Positions 55,581-64,000 of a stretch of DNA of 64,000 nucleotides are shown piece by piece. The DNA is from Pseudomonas fluorescens. Lineage in GTDB: Bacteria; Pseudomonadota; Gammaproteobacteria; Pseudomonadales; Pseudomonadaceae. The translations under genes were made by a program, and so were the position numbers. The DNA is taken from the NCBI RefSeq assembly GCF_001307155.1, contig NZ_CP012830.1, forward strand, positions 2,742,501 through 2,806,500, read 5' to 3'. The notes beneath the pieces were generated by a model. The model saw only the letters and a program-made list of their open reading frames with translations, had not been told where the DNA came from and ran no database searches. The stretch's first letter is position 1, and every line of letters starts with the position of its first letter.

Positions 55581-56342
55581 TTAGTCAGTGCTAAGTGGTA
55601 CATTAACTTTGGCTTTGATAAACGGTACACCCGGAGATAAATAAGGTTTGATCAGTTTGGCTACGTTTCCTTTTTGCTTGCGCTTGCAAAAAACATTAAG
55701 GCTCCAGTTGGTTATATAGTCTTTCCCCTCTAGGGTGATGCTGTATTTTAAATCGACTACTTCTCTATTGGTAGCAATGGCGAGCTGTGTGAGTTCTGCC
55801 CACTTGAATGCATAGTGATGGTATTCAGTTTGCATTTCCTGGTAGCTTTTTGAGTTCGCCATCGAGAGATACATCAAGCCCATCCCTCCCGGGCCTATCA
55901 GCACGCCGATCAGGAATGCCGGATCAATGGTCGCCAGGAAGATAAAAATAATCGCCGTTATACCGGCAAACCATTTTAGAAACGTCAATGCCCATTTGGG
56001 GAAATCTTTCCACTTGCAATACTCCACTCCGGACTGAGTAAAGCGATAGGCGAAATTCATTCGCTGGTGGGTGATTGATGTTAAGGCAATATTTACGGTA
56101 ATGAAAAATAGTAGAGTCAATATTCCGCTAAAAACGGGATCATTGTCCATGCTTCGGTATAGTAGGATTGAGCCAGCTGTTGTTGCGGTGAAGCAGAACC
56201 AAAACATTGCGTTAGCCACAAACGTATTGTAATTGCGTGCCCGAATCGTCCATCCCAACAGTTCTGGTTCGTCGGCATACTTCCATTGGAGTTGCGACGG
56301 CAGCTCAAGTGCTTTGTCAAAATTGAACATCGTAGGGCTCAT
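55581..56342 (-). CDS. Membrane protein, probable T6SS immunity paralog (distal copy)
   Basis: This 253-residue protein has four likely membrane segments, near 43-62, 72-92, 122-140 and 143-160. It is nearly identical to the protein at 56459-57217 in its first 42 residues and last 50, and differs in two blocks: the first membrane hairpin (about 44-95) and part of the cytoplasmic region (about 163-195). Position after a VasX-like pore-forming effector and the membrane location fit an immunity protein. This copy sits one duplication unit away from the effector, so it may protect against a variant toxin. AT-rich for the genome. Confidence 0.7.
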   Translation of the reverse strand: MSPTMFNFDKALELPSQLQWKYADEPELLGWTIRARNYNTFVANAMFWFCFTATTAGSILLYRSMDNDPVFSGILTLLFFITVNIALTSITHQRMNFAYRFTQSGVEYCKWKDFPKWALTFLKWFAGITAIIFIFLATIDPAFLIGVLIGPGGMGLMYLSMANSKSYQEMQTEYHHYAFKWAELTQLAIATNREVVDLKYSITLEGKDYITNWSLNVFCKRKQKGNVAKLIKPYLSPGVPFIKAKVNVPLSTD

Positions 56343-56458
56343 TGATTCATTCAGTTAGGGACGGCCTGCTTCAAGGTCAGAAAAGCAGAAAAGGGGATTA
56401 TTTGCGCGAGGCGGTTGTCGGTAATAAAAGTGGTTGTATGCACCACACATACCAAACG

Positions 56459-57217
56459 TTAGTCAGTGCTAAGTGGTACATTAACTTTGGCTTTGATAAA
56501 CGGTACACCCGGAGATAAATAAGGTTCGATCAGTTTGGCTACGTTTTCTTTTTGCTTGCGCTTGCAAAAAATATTCTGACTCCAAGTGACAATTCCATTG
56601 TCATACATGGTGTACTTTAAGTCCACAACGTCTCTATTGGTTGCAATGGCCAGCTGTGTGAAATCCTTCCATTCGTATGTCAGATGATGGTATTGGGTCT
56701 GCATTTTTTGGTAGCTCCTCGAGTTCGCCATCGAGAGATACATCAAGCCTATCCCTCCCGGACCTATCAGTGCACCAATAAGGAATGCTGGATCAATGGT
56801 TGCCAGGAAGACGAAAATAATCGCCGTAATCCCGGCAAGCCACTTCAAAAACGTCAATGCCCATTTAGGGAAATCTTTCCACTCGCAGCACTCCACTCCG
56901 GATTGAGTAAAGCGATAGGCGAAATTCATTCGCTGGTGGGTCATGCACGAAATCGTAAATGACATTGACAGATAAAAAACCACACTAGCCGATATGCGAG
57001 AAAGGTAACTCTCACCAGGAGGCGCAACTGAATATACGGCATACGTCCCCCCCATTATTACAATTGACATAAATGCAAACATGCAATTGGCCACGAAGGT
57101 GTTGTAATTGCGCGCCCGAATCGTCCATCCCAACAGTTCTGGTTCGTCGGCATACTTCCATTGGAGTTGCGGCGGTAGATCAAGTGCTTTGTCAAAATTG
57201 AACATTGTAGGGCTCAT
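56459..57217 (-). CDS. Membrane protein, probable immunity protein of the adjacent VasX-like effector
   Basis: This 252-residue protein has four likely membrane segments (about 43-62, 72-92, 120-140, 143-160). Its start is 8 bases after the effector stop, the usual spacing for an effector-immunity pair. VasX immunity (TsiV2) is likewise a small multi-spanning inner-membrane protein, although I see no clear sequence kinship. The MSPTMFNFDKAL start lacks a strong ribosome binding site, so translation is probably coupled to the effector gene. Confidence 0.72.
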   Translation of the reverse strand: MSPTMFNFDKALDLPPQLQWKYADEPELLGWTIRARNYNTFVANCMFAFMSIVIMGGTYAVYSVAPPGESYLSRISASVVFYLSMSFTISCMTHQRMNFAYRFTQSGVECCEWKDFPKWALTFLKWLAGITAIIFVFLATIDPAFLIGALIGPGGIGLMYLSMANSRSYQKMQTQYHHLTYEWKDFTQLAIATNRDVVDLKYTMYDNGIVTWSQNIFCKRKQKENVAKLIEPYLSPGVPFIKAKVNVPLSTD

Positions 57218-57225
57218 TGATCCAT

Positions 57226-60200
57226 TCAGTTCGGGACGGCCAGCTTCAACAGCTGGGTGCTTTTTTGGGCCAGTACGATGTCGTCCTTTAGCTCACCGCT
57301 AAAGGCATTGTTGGCTCGGTCAGCTTCACTCGCAGCCCACTCAAGCGCCAATCGAAACATATAGCCGCGTCCGTCAGTGCGCTGAAGCACTCCGGCCGGA
57401 TACTTGACCTCCAACTCAAGGATCGGACTGTCTGTCGAGGTGTCGATCCACACTTGCCAAAGACGGTGCTGTTCGGTGCTGGTGTAACTGAAGTCAGCCG
57501 GGCTGGTTTTACTGCCGGCGCCGTTGGGCAACTGTCCGAGCAGCTTTGGGTCTACCCAGTTTCCGTTGAGGAACTGGCCGTAAAAGCTGCTTTTTGTGGT
57601 TTGCAGTTCATCTTTAGAAAAATAGTTCTTTTCGATCATCGCCGGTTGCAAGGTCACTTCTTTGCCCGCCAACCCGTTAGGCACTTGGACCTGCACCCAG
57701 AAGCCCAAGCATTTTCTCGGGGTACTGCCGCCGCCGTAATACAAGGCTCTGCCCACGACGCTTGGTCGTTGCAGGCTCTCCAGCAGGGCCTGCATCTGTT
57801 TTGGATGGCCCTCATCACCTAGCCATTCAGGTGTTGCCCCGCGTCCCCAGCTGCAACGGTACAGCCACAGCCGCAGGCCCTCGCGCTTGTAGCGGTTGGC
57901 GGCCATGGTGATCATCAAATAGGCAACCCCGAGGACCGCCACCATGATCGTCACCGGAGTGGACATTACCCAGGCAAAGCTAAACCAAGAGCCGAGGCCT
58001 GCGCCAACTAGTTGGCCCGTGGCAACAATAGACATCCCTGCGACAATACGAAACTTCCATTTAAGTGCGTTTTTCTCTTCCTCACTGGTGGCACCATCGA
58101 TGTCATTGGACAGCTGCCAAGCCTCAAGCCCGGTCGCCATGACTCCCAATGCCGCCCACGTCACTGTGCGCCAAATCAGGCCTTTCGAAGCCGCTGCAAA
58201 CTCGTGAGCAATTGCTGATTCGCCAGTCTTTCTCGCAGCAATAGCGTCAGACCATTCGGTGTATCCTGCTTGCGCAAGGGTTAGTGTCCTCCTACCTAGC
58301 TGCGTAGACATCTCTCCCGCACGACTCCACGCCGGCCCGACCCACAGCGCCGCGATAGCATTGGCAGCGTAGGCGGCGTTAGCACCCACAGTGCGCCATT
58401 CATCGGCAGAAAACTTACCGTCGTTTTGCGCTTGTTTGGCGCTGCTATAGACATTCCACAGGTTCAAACCGACCACCAGGGCGGGCAGGGCATTGCCCAG
58501 GTTCTGGCCCATCCAGGCTTGGGTGCGTGTCAGATACTCCTGGGTGCCTGCAATTTTCAGTTGCGCCATCACCTCGGTTTGTCCCAGGTCGGCGAGCCAA
58601 CTGTTGATTTGCGGTATGCCGATACGCAGACGAGTGCTGCCAGACGCTTTGGCGACGATCTGATTGGGACGTTTCAAGAGCAGGTTTTTCAAATGCTCTT
58701 CATGGGATTGCAGAGAGAGGCGCGCTGAGCGTTGATCGTAAGCCGCACCGGGACGGCGCAACACTCCTTTGTCGCCCGTTATTTTATTCTTCACGGTTAC
58801 GACCTCCAGCAGCCAGGCCTGGTAGTCGCGCTGGTAGGTCGGGTTGAAGGTCAGTTGGGTGGCGCTGGAAATTTCGGTGGAAATCAACACCTGGGGCGCG
58901 GCGAGGGTCAGCGCCGCTTGTTGTTTCATCGCCGGTAACAGCAGAGTGCTCAGCCCATGCCAGGCGTCCCTGGCCTGGTTGTTGGCGACCTTGACCAGGG
59001 TGGTCATGGCTTGCTTGGCGGCACTGCTCATGGCCTTGTATAACTTACTGTTCTTGACGACCTCCAGGTCGAAGATCGCTTTGATTTCACCGGTGCGGGT
59101 GCCAATGTTCGTGGCATCGCCCGAGGAGGTCGGAGCCAACGCGGGTGAGCTGCCGTCGCCTTCACTGCCCTGGTCATCAAGCTTGCCGGTAGTGCTGAAG
59201 TTGTGCGTCACCTTCTTTATCAAAGTGGCGACTTCCGGGTTGAAGTTGAACAGCGCCAAGCTGAACAGTGTGCTCGGTTGCCTGGCCTGTTTGCACAACC
59301 ACTTTTGCCCGTTCTCCCCATTGCCCAGTGCCGTGTAAATAGCGTGGGCGGTCTCCAGAAGCAGACTGGCTTGGTCTTCATTGCAGGTATCGTGGTAGAC
59401 CGCCTCAGCGCTGGGGCTGAGTTGGTCGAGCCAGGTGATCAGATCACGCTCGCTGCGTTGACAATGGTCGTGGAGCCGTTGTGCCTCGGTGGTGGTCTGG
59501 CTCAGGTACTTCTGTACTTCGTCAAAGCGCACGTCCTCGCGCCAAAAACGTTTGGCGTTCCATTCTTCAAGGGCTTTTTTCCATTTGTTTTGATCGGGCA
59601 GTTGCCCCCATTTAGCCTTGAATGGGGTTTCGGCGGCAGCGACTGTCGATGTGGCTCCCATCTCCACCATTCCGGCTTGATCGGCAGGTACCAGGTCTTT
59701 GCCCCGTTCGACTTCATCATTGGTTTTCAGAAGTGTGTACAGGTCATCGGTATAGGCTTGCCGCTGAATCGGGTCTTTGATCGAGGGCGGAATAAAAGGA
59801 TCGGCATCGAACCCACACAAATTCTGCACGGCAAACGCACTTTGCAGTTTGTGTTGATGCAGGGCTTCGAATTGACTTTGTTCCATGAGCCGACCGATCA
59901 GGTTCATGTTCAGGTCATCGACCATCGCCAGTGGATCATCCAAAGCGACGAAGAGGGCAGTATCCTGTGCTGGAACTTTGCCGCGTACCAGGGCTTCTTC
60001 AAAGGCCGGCTTGAACGGAGCGCCAGCGTCTGTTGCTTTGGTCGGCAAAAGGGTGCTGGTGAAGGTCGAGGCTTTTTTGCCCGAAACCAGAATATCCGCG
60101 ACACTTTTACCAAGCTCTGTGATCGCGTCACCGTGGGCGACTTTCCCGCTGCCGCAAAACGCTGGCAGATCAATCTTACGCATCCATTGGGTTTGTTCGG

Positions 60201-60684
60201 TGGCACTGTTGCGCATCAACTCGCACATGCGCCAGGTCCATTGCACAGGCGAGTAAGCGATACGCAATTGGCTACGTCGCGGATAGAGCAGGTACGGGTG
60301 CGTCTCGCCCGGGTTGTTGCGCACGTCCTTGTTCAGCTGGCTGTCGGTCCATTTGTGACGAGTGAACTGTTCGGCTTTTATCTGGTACTCATGAAAGGTC
60401 TTGTCGATACTGTTCCACACATAGAGCCAACCGTCGCGCAATTGGCGCAGGGTATAACTGCGTGTTTTCAGCTCTGGCGGTTTGCTTGACCAGTTTTTTG
60501 GCAGTGGATGTGGCCCTTGGCTGCTGCCCTTTTTTATCGGGGACTCGTCCAAAGCATAACGCACCGGAAATATAGCCACTTCCCCCTGCATCAGTGGACA
60601 TTGGCCTTTCCCCATGGGGGTGTTGGTAAACTCTTGGTTACGTCTAGCCTGTTTCAGTTGGGCTTCTGTTGCGGGCTGAGTCAT
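57226..60684 (-). CDS. VasX-like type VI secretion effector (BTH_I2691 family)
   Basis: This large 1152-residue effector has an N-terminal VasX-type region (GQCPLMQGEVAIFPVRYALD near residues 27-46, then SYTLRQLRDGWLYVWN). The long middle part is largely helical. Two or three hydrophobic segments lie at about residues 830-935 (WAALGVMATGLEAW, MSIVATGQLVGAGLGSWFSF, VTIMVAVLGVAYLMITMAAN), consistent with a colicin-like pore-forming toxin. It overlaps the DUF4123 adaptor gene with ATGA and is followed by the putative immunity genes. Activity is inferred from the family. Confidence 0.82.
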   Translation of the reverse strand: MTQPATEAQLKQARRNQEFTNTPMGKGQCPLMQGEVAIFPVRYALDESPIKKGSSQGPHPLPKNWSSKPPELKTRSYTLRQLRDGWLYVWNSIDKTFHEYQIKAEQFTRHKWTDSQLNKDVRNNPGETHPYLLYPRRSQLRIAYSPVQWTWRMCELMRNSATEQTQWMRKIDLPAFCGSGKVAHGDAITELGKSVADILVSGKKASTFTSTLLPTKATDAGAPFKPAFEEALVRGKVPAQDTALFVALDDPLAMVDDLNMNLIGRLMEQSQFEALHQHKLQSAFAVQNLCGFDADPFIPPSIKDPIQRQAYTDDLYTLLKTNDEVERGKDLVPADQAGMVEMGATSTVAAAETPFKAKWGQLPDQNKWKKALEEWNAKRFWREDVRFDEVQKYLSQTTTEAQRLHDHCQRSERDLITWLDQLSPSAEAVYHDTCNEDQASLLLETAHAIYTALGNGENGQKWLCKQARQPSTLFSLALFNFNPEVATLIKKVTHNFSTTGKLDDQGSEGDGSSPALAPTSSGDATNIGTRTGEIKAIFDLEVVKNSKLYKAMSSAAKQAMTTLVKVANNQARDAWHGLSTLLLPAMKQQAALTLAAPQVLISTEISSATQLTFNPTYQRDYQAWLLEVVTVKNKITGDKGVLRRPGAAYDQRSARLSLQSHEEHLKNLLLKRPNQIVAKASGSTRLRIGIPQINSWLADLGQTEVMAQLKIAGTQEYLTRTQAWMGQNLGNALPALVVGLNLWNVYSSAKQAQNDGKFSADEWRTVGANAAYAANAIAALWVGPAWSRAGEMSTQLGRRTLTLAQAGYTEWSDAIAARKTGESAIAHEFAAASKGLIWRTVTWAALGVMATGLEAWQLSNDIDGATSEEEKNALKWKFRIVAGMSIVATGQLVGAGLGSWFSFAWVMSTPVTIMVAVLGVAYLMITMAANRYKREGLRLWLYRCSWGRGATPEWLGDEGHPKQMQALLESLQRPSVVGRALYYGGGSTPRKCLGFWVQVQVPNGLAGKEVTLQPAMIEKNYFSKDELQTTKSSFYGQFLNGNWVDPKLLGQLPNGAGSKTSPADFSYTSTEQHRLWQVWIDTSTDSPILELEVKYPAGVLQRTDGRGYMFRLALEWAASEADRANNAFSGELKDDIVLAQKSTQLLKLAVPN

Positions 60685-61562
60685 CACACTTCCTTGATCA
60701 CTTCGACGTCCAGGCAATCGTCATCCATCTGCTGGATACGCAACTCGGGTGAAAGCTTCAGCGCCTTGGGTGTACGGGCCAACCAGTGCTGGTAGGGGGT
60801 GTTGGGGTGTAGCGTAAATCCTTCGCCCCAACGCAAAGTGTATTCGACCCAGATCGCGAGGCTGCGTTCGCTCGACAGCCCCCAGGCATCGGCTTCATCC
60901 AACCGCTTATTGAACCACTGAGTCCGGGTACTGGTATCCAGTTGTGCCAGGAGCTGAGGATGGCGCCGCTCGAAACTCTGGTTTAGCCGTTCCATGAAGC
61001 GCCAACGGGCAGCCTGGTCCAGCGCACTCAGCTGTATTTCTCCCAATTGAGCGTAGGCATCAACCCACTCAGGGGGAGATGCTGCACGAAAAATGCTTCG
61101 CCATTCGGATGACCCCGCAAGCTCCCAGGAGTGCTGGTTTTCGGGCACGTGCCAGGCTTCTATCGGGCCAAGCATTGCATCCAAGTGCGCACCTTGATAG
61201 CTACCTAACCAATAACGTGCCACCAATGGGTCGGCAAAACGCAGCAGAGCGTTGCTGCCAAGTACATCCGGCGGAGCAATGAAGCGCCGCAAATGGCCCG
61301 CTACGATATTCATCGGCGCGAGACTGTACAAAAGGCTGGCGTCTGCCGGTTGAATAGCGTTTTGGAGCGTCTCGCTGATCAAGTGGGATGAGCCTCGAAG
61401 CGATACCAATATCGGACCCAGGTCATGCAGCTCTTGCCATCGCGTTCCGATGTACAGCGGCTCAATCTCCAACGGTTCACTGCGCTGGTAGAGATGGGTA
61501 ATCGCGTCGGGCCGTAATACACCATCAATCAGCAAGAAATTGGCCTGGGAAACATTGTTCAC
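60684..61562 (-). CDS. DUF4123 adaptor/chaperone for a T6SS effector
   Basis: This 292-residue DUF4123 (Tap/TEC-type) protein binds an effector and loads it onto the VgrG tip. The N-terminal core (FLLIDGVLRPDAITHLYQ ... EPLYIGTRWQELHDLGPILV) is typical, and RFADPLVARYWLG is the second conserved patch. It starts with GTG at 61562 overlapping the vgrG stop (GTGA), and its stop overlaps the effector start (ATGA). That places it exactly between carrier and cargo. Confidence 0.86.
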   Translation of the reverse strand: MNNVSQANFLLIDGVLRPDAITHLYQRSEPLEIEPLYIGTRWQELHDLGPILVSLRGSSHLISETLQNAIQPADASLLYSLAPMNIVAGHLRRFIAPPDVLGSNALLRFADPLVARYWLGSYQGAHLDAMLGPIEAWHVPENQHSWELAGSSEWRSIFRAASPPEWVDAYAQLGEIQLSALDQAARWRFMERLNQSFERRHPQLLAQLDTSTRTQWFNKRLDEADAWGLSSERSLAIWVEYTLRWGEGFTLHPNTPYQHWLARTPKALKLSPELRIQQMDDDCLDVEVIKEV

Positions 61563-63613
61563 GTAGCGTTCTCCTTCGCCGCTGGCTCCTTGGCCGCTTG
61601 CTCACAGATCTCACAGCGTGGGGTACCGCGCATCAGCGCCTGCCGTTGCGCCGGCACCAGCAACTGCCCAGCCTTGTCCGCATCCGCCTGCTTCAACGGC
61701 CCCGGCAATATCGGCGCAGCTCCCGTCCCACTGCCCGGACTGCCGCCGCTGTTCATATTGATCGCCGGCCCGCTGAGGGTCACGCCGCCGGCGTCGATTT
61801 TGATGAAGCTGCCGCCGCCCTTGAGGGTCAGTTCGCTGCCGGCTTCGAGCACCACTTTCAGGCCGCTGCTGAGGTGGATTTCCTGACCGGCTTCGATGAA
61901 CTGGCCGGTGCCGATTTTGATGTGCTGGTTCACGCCGACGGTCAGGTGGTCATTGGCGCGGGTTTCGACTTTGCGGTCTTTGTGGACGGTGTGGTGTTCT
62001 TCGGCCTTGAACTCGCTATAGCTGTTGGCCTCGACGGTGTCGTGGCGTTCGTTGCCGACGCGGATCTTCTGGTCGTGCTCGATGTTTTCATCCCAGTCGC
62101 GCTGGGCGTGCAGGAAGATCTGTTCCTGGCCTTTCTTGTCTTCGATGCGCAGCTCGTTGTAGCCACCGCCACCGGGTGAGCTGAGGCTCTTGAAAGTACT
62201 GCGGGTTTTGTTCGCTGGCAGGTCGTAGGGGACGACGTTTTCCTTGTGGTACAGGCAGCCGCTGATCAGCGGCTGGTCGGGGTCGCCTTCGAGGAAAGTG
62301 ACCAGCACTTCCATGCCGATCCGCGGGATGGCGATGCCGCCGTAGTGGGCGCCGGCCCAGGCGGACGAGACGCGCAGCCAGCAGCTGGTCTTGTCGTCGG
62401 CCGTACCGATGCGGTCCCAGTGAAATTGCACTTTCACCCGACGGTATTGGTCGCAGTGGATCTCTTCACCTTTGGGGCCGGTAACCACCGCGCTCTGGCT
62501 ACCGAGAATGCGCGGCTTCGGGTGCACCAGCGGCGGGCGGTTGGGCACGTCCCACGGCGTGGCCTGAAAGCGGTTGCGGTAACCCTGGTGGAAGTCGTCC
62601 TTGAGATCGGTGGTGTTGCTGGTCACCGACTCTTCGAGCACTTGCGGTTGCTTGCCTTCGTGAAGGATTTCAGTGAGCAGCCACAGGTCGTTCCACTTAG
62701 GCTTAGGGTGCTGACTCAAGGCCAGGAAATACCCGCTGACGAGCAGCGGCTGATCGCTTTTGCCTTCGGCCAGTTGGTAGTCGCTACGGTGCCGTTCAAG
62801 GGAGCGCTTGGCCAGGTGTTTGCCGCGTTCGCGGTCGATAAAGCGGCCTGGATAGTCGTAGTCTTCGAGGTCCGGTTTAGCGTCGCCACGGGCCTCGCTT
62901 TCGAGGGTGATGCGCGGTTTCTCGAAGTCGTAGTCGCGACGGGTGGTACGGCTGGTGCGGGTTTCCAGGCGCAGGTCGAAGCGCTTGATCACCGGGTCGT
63001 TGGCGAGCATACCGGAGTCTTGCTGGTAGGCCACCGGCGCGAGTTTCGGGAACACCGTCTGGTCATCGCCGAATACCAACTTGTGGGCGGTGGCGCTGTG
63101 CTGGAAGTGGAAATGGATACCTTCTTCCTCGCACAGGCGCTGGATGAAATGCAGGTCCGATTCATCGTACTGAACGCAGTACACGCGTTCGGGATAAATC
63201 GCCCCGACTTTGAATTCGTAGGCATTGCTTTGGATGCCGTGCTCTTCGAGGACCTGGCCGATGATTTTCGGCACACTGAGGTTCTGGAAGATGCGTTGGT
63301 TGATGCGGTGCGCAAGGTAAGACAGTTGCGGACGCAGGGTCACCGAGTAGCGGGTCAGGCGTTTACCGGTATCGCCTTGGGCGACGCGATAGATCTGCCC
63401 GTGAATGCCGGTGCCGTTTTGCGCGAGCTGCAAAAACGCCGGTTTGTGCAGCAGGCTTTCGAGGTCCAGGGACGGGTTTTCGCTGACCAGTTCGACGTCG
63501 AACTGAAATGGCTGACTGATGGCTTCTCGACCAGTGAGGGCAAGTACCTGGAGATCGTTCGCCAGACCTTCTACGGTCAGGGCGAAGTGAGTCTGGTTGG
63601 CCGGCGCGAACAT
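61559..63613 (-). CDS. vgrG: Type VI secretion tip protein VgrG
   Basis: VgrG forms the trimeric spike. The N-terminal gp27-like part (about 1-380) is followed by the gp5-like OB domain (VKVQFHWDRIGTADDKTSCWLRVS-type, near 390-420) and the beta-helix with repeated short valine/glycine-rich turns (about 500-640). The C-terminus, with CEICEQAAKE, is a short tail without an extra effector domain, so the cargo is the separate downstream effector. ATG 63613 has GAGGAA 8 bases upstream and is preferred over 63649. The length is 684 residues. Confidence 0.94.
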   Translation of the reverse strand: MFAPANQTHFALTVEGLANDLQVLALTGREAISQPFQFDVELVSENPSLDLESLLHKPAFLQLAQNGTGIHGQIYRVAQGDTGKRLTRYSVTLRPQLSYLAHRINQRIFQNLSVPKIIGQVLEEHGIQSNAYEFKVGAIYPERVYCVQYDESDLHFIQRLCEEEGIHFHFQHSATAHKLVFGDDQTVFPKLAPVAYQQDSGMLANDPVIKRFDLRLETRTSRTTRRDYDFEKPRITLESEARGDAKPDLEDYDYPGRFIDRERGKHLAKRSLERHRSDYQLAEGKSDQPLLVSGYFLALSQHPKPKWNDLWLLTEILHEGKQPQVLEESVTSNTTDLKDDFHQGYRNRFQATPWDVPNRPPLVHPKPRILGSQSAVVTGPKGEEIHCDQYRRVKVQFHWDRIGTADDKTSCWLRVSSAWAGAHYGGIAIPRIGMEVLVTFLEGDPDQPLISGCLYHKENVVPYDLPANKTRSTFKSLSSPGGGGYNELRIEDKKGQEQIFLHAQRDWDENIEHDQKIRVGNERHDTVEANSYSEFKAEEHHTVHKDRKVETRANDHLTVGVNQHIKIGTGQFIEAGQEIHLSSGLKVVLEAGSELTLKGGGSFIKIDAGGVTLSGPAINMNSGGSPGSGTGAAPILPGPLKQADADKAGQLLVPAQRQALMRGTPRCEICEQAAKEPAAKENAT

Positions 63614-63696
63614 CCGATGTTCCTCGTGCAGTGCTGCAGCATCCATCAAGCCCTGAGTGGGCGATCAACGAAGGCAAGAATTCTTGGGTGGCACAA

Positions 63697-63732
63697 ACAA
63701 CATCGACCAGCAGCGCTGGCCGATGTTTTGTA
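63697..63732 (-). terminator. Stem-loop after hcp, probable partial terminator
   Basis: Bases 63699-63710 pair with 63716-63727 (one A/C mismatch) around a 5-base loop, with a T-rich stretch (TTGTTTGT) following on the minus strand. It lies 15-20 bases past the hcp stop. A leaky terminator here would make Hcp in excess of VgrG. Confidence 0.5.
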
Positions 63733-63746
63733 ACGGTCGGCCAGAC

Positions 63747-64000
63747 TTAGCCAGCGACCGGGGAACGCCAGTCATCGGAACCCGAAGTACCGGAGACTTC
63801 GTGGGTCCAGGTGATTTTGCGGTAGGTGAACTCTACGTCTTCCAGGTGAGTGAAGTGCGAGTTCGCCGGGTCTTGGCAGTTGTGCATGTAGTCTTTGATG
63901 TCGACGATGATCGCGTCTTCAAGCTTGGTGGTGAAGTAGTGTTCCTGGGTGCCGGCAGCCGAAGTGCGGTACCACTGGATGGTGATTTCGGTCAGGCGCT
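63747..64000 (-). CDS. hcp: Type VI secretion tube protein Hcp (partial, runs off the window edge)
   Basis: On the minus strand the frame open to the window edge reads ...TEITIQWYRTSAAGTQEHYF ... DVEFTYRKITWTHEVSG ... DWRSPVAG and stops with TAA at 63747-63749. This is the C-terminal half (about 84 residues) of Hcp1-type proteins, the hexameric rings that build the injected tube. The start lies outside the window. It is the first gene of the hcp-vgrG-adaptor-effector-immunity module. Confidence 0.93.
   Translation of the reverse strand, partial: RLTEITIQWYRTSAAGTQEHYFTTKLEDAIIVDIKDYMHNCQDPANSHFTHLEDVEFTYRKITWTHEVSGTSGSDDWRSPVAG

Larger units (their letters stand above)
55523..57250. repeat. 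Tandem duplication of an immunity-gene unit (about 878 bases)
   Basis: The segment from 55523 matches that from 56401 (offset 878), through the downstream spacer and the whole gene. The match continues past each gene start: in front of the distal gene (56343-56372) a scrap reading LKQAVPN-stop remains, matching the effector end LKLAVPN-stop at 57226-57250. So the duplicated unit was effector 3' end plus immunity gene plus spacer. Confidence 0.85.

Noticed and set aside
55433..55630. 65-codon minus-strand open frame downstream of the distal immunity gene
   Set aside because: It spans the inverted repeat and the duplicated spacer, has no ribosome binding site and low-complexity ends.
62246..63733. 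Plus-strand open frame of about 495 codons opposite vgrG
   Set aside because: Shadow of vgrG; no motif, and the vgrG reading is well supported by adjacent hcp and adaptor genes.

Overview
The window is a GC-rich chromosomal segment of a Pseudomonas of the fluorescens group. The evidence is the gene order ponA-pilMNOPQ-aroK-aroB-(DamX-like)-gltBD-hemE, which is typical of the genus, together with DUF6124-type genes and several classes of Pseudomonas REP palindromes. No rRNA, tRNA, CRISPR array or intact insertion sequence is visible.

Bases 1-19100 are core genome. A small DUF6124 gene has a folded leader. Penicillin-binding protein 1A (minus strand) diverges from the type IV pilus assembly operon pilMNOPQ. 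This is followed by shikimate kinase, dehydroquinate synthase, a DamX-like SPOR protein, both glutamate synthase subunits and uroporphyrinogen decarboxylase.

Bases 19600-31125 are a secretion island. A secreted GbpA-type lytic polysaccharide monooxygenase (AA10) is followed by a cytochrome b561-like membrane protein and a complete, tightly overlapped type II secretion operon, gspC to gspM. There is no prepilin peptidase, so PilD encoded elsewhere must serve it. The simplest reading is a dedicated secretion machine for the monooxygenase. A divergent MFS transporter/LysR pair follows.

Bases 33565-51916 (minus strand) are a 20-gene aryl polyene (APE) pigment operon with nearly continuous stop-start overlaps. 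It encodes ketosynthases, a chain length factor, a ketoreductase, dehydratases, two acyl carrier proteins, an AMP-ligase fused to a dehydratase, an aromatic ammonia-lyase, acyl- and glycosyltransferases, a thioesterase, a LolA-like carrier, an RND/MMPL exporter, a lipoprotein, a methyltransferase, a halogenase-like flavoprotein and a cation/proton antiporter. REP doublets sit inside or beside two of its genes. An orphan ParA-type ATPase diverges from its promoter region.

Bases 53237-64000 hold trxC, a gene remnant, a second DUF6124 gene, and a base-composition-shifted accessory block ending in a type VI secretion module. The module (minus strand) reads hcp (partial, at the window edge), vgrG, a DUF4123 adaptor, a VasX-like pore-forming effector, and two tandem membrane proteins that are probably immunity proteins. 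A scrap of an effector 3' end is preserved in front of the second one. An exported protein of unknown function lies downstream, between direct repeats.

The most interesting points are the LPMO/b561/T2SS arrangement, the halogenase-like motifs in the pigment cluster, the duplication scar in the immunity pair, the REP doublet in the lolA-like reading frame, and the two DUF6124 leaders that share a mutually exclusive hairpin layout around the ribosome binding site.
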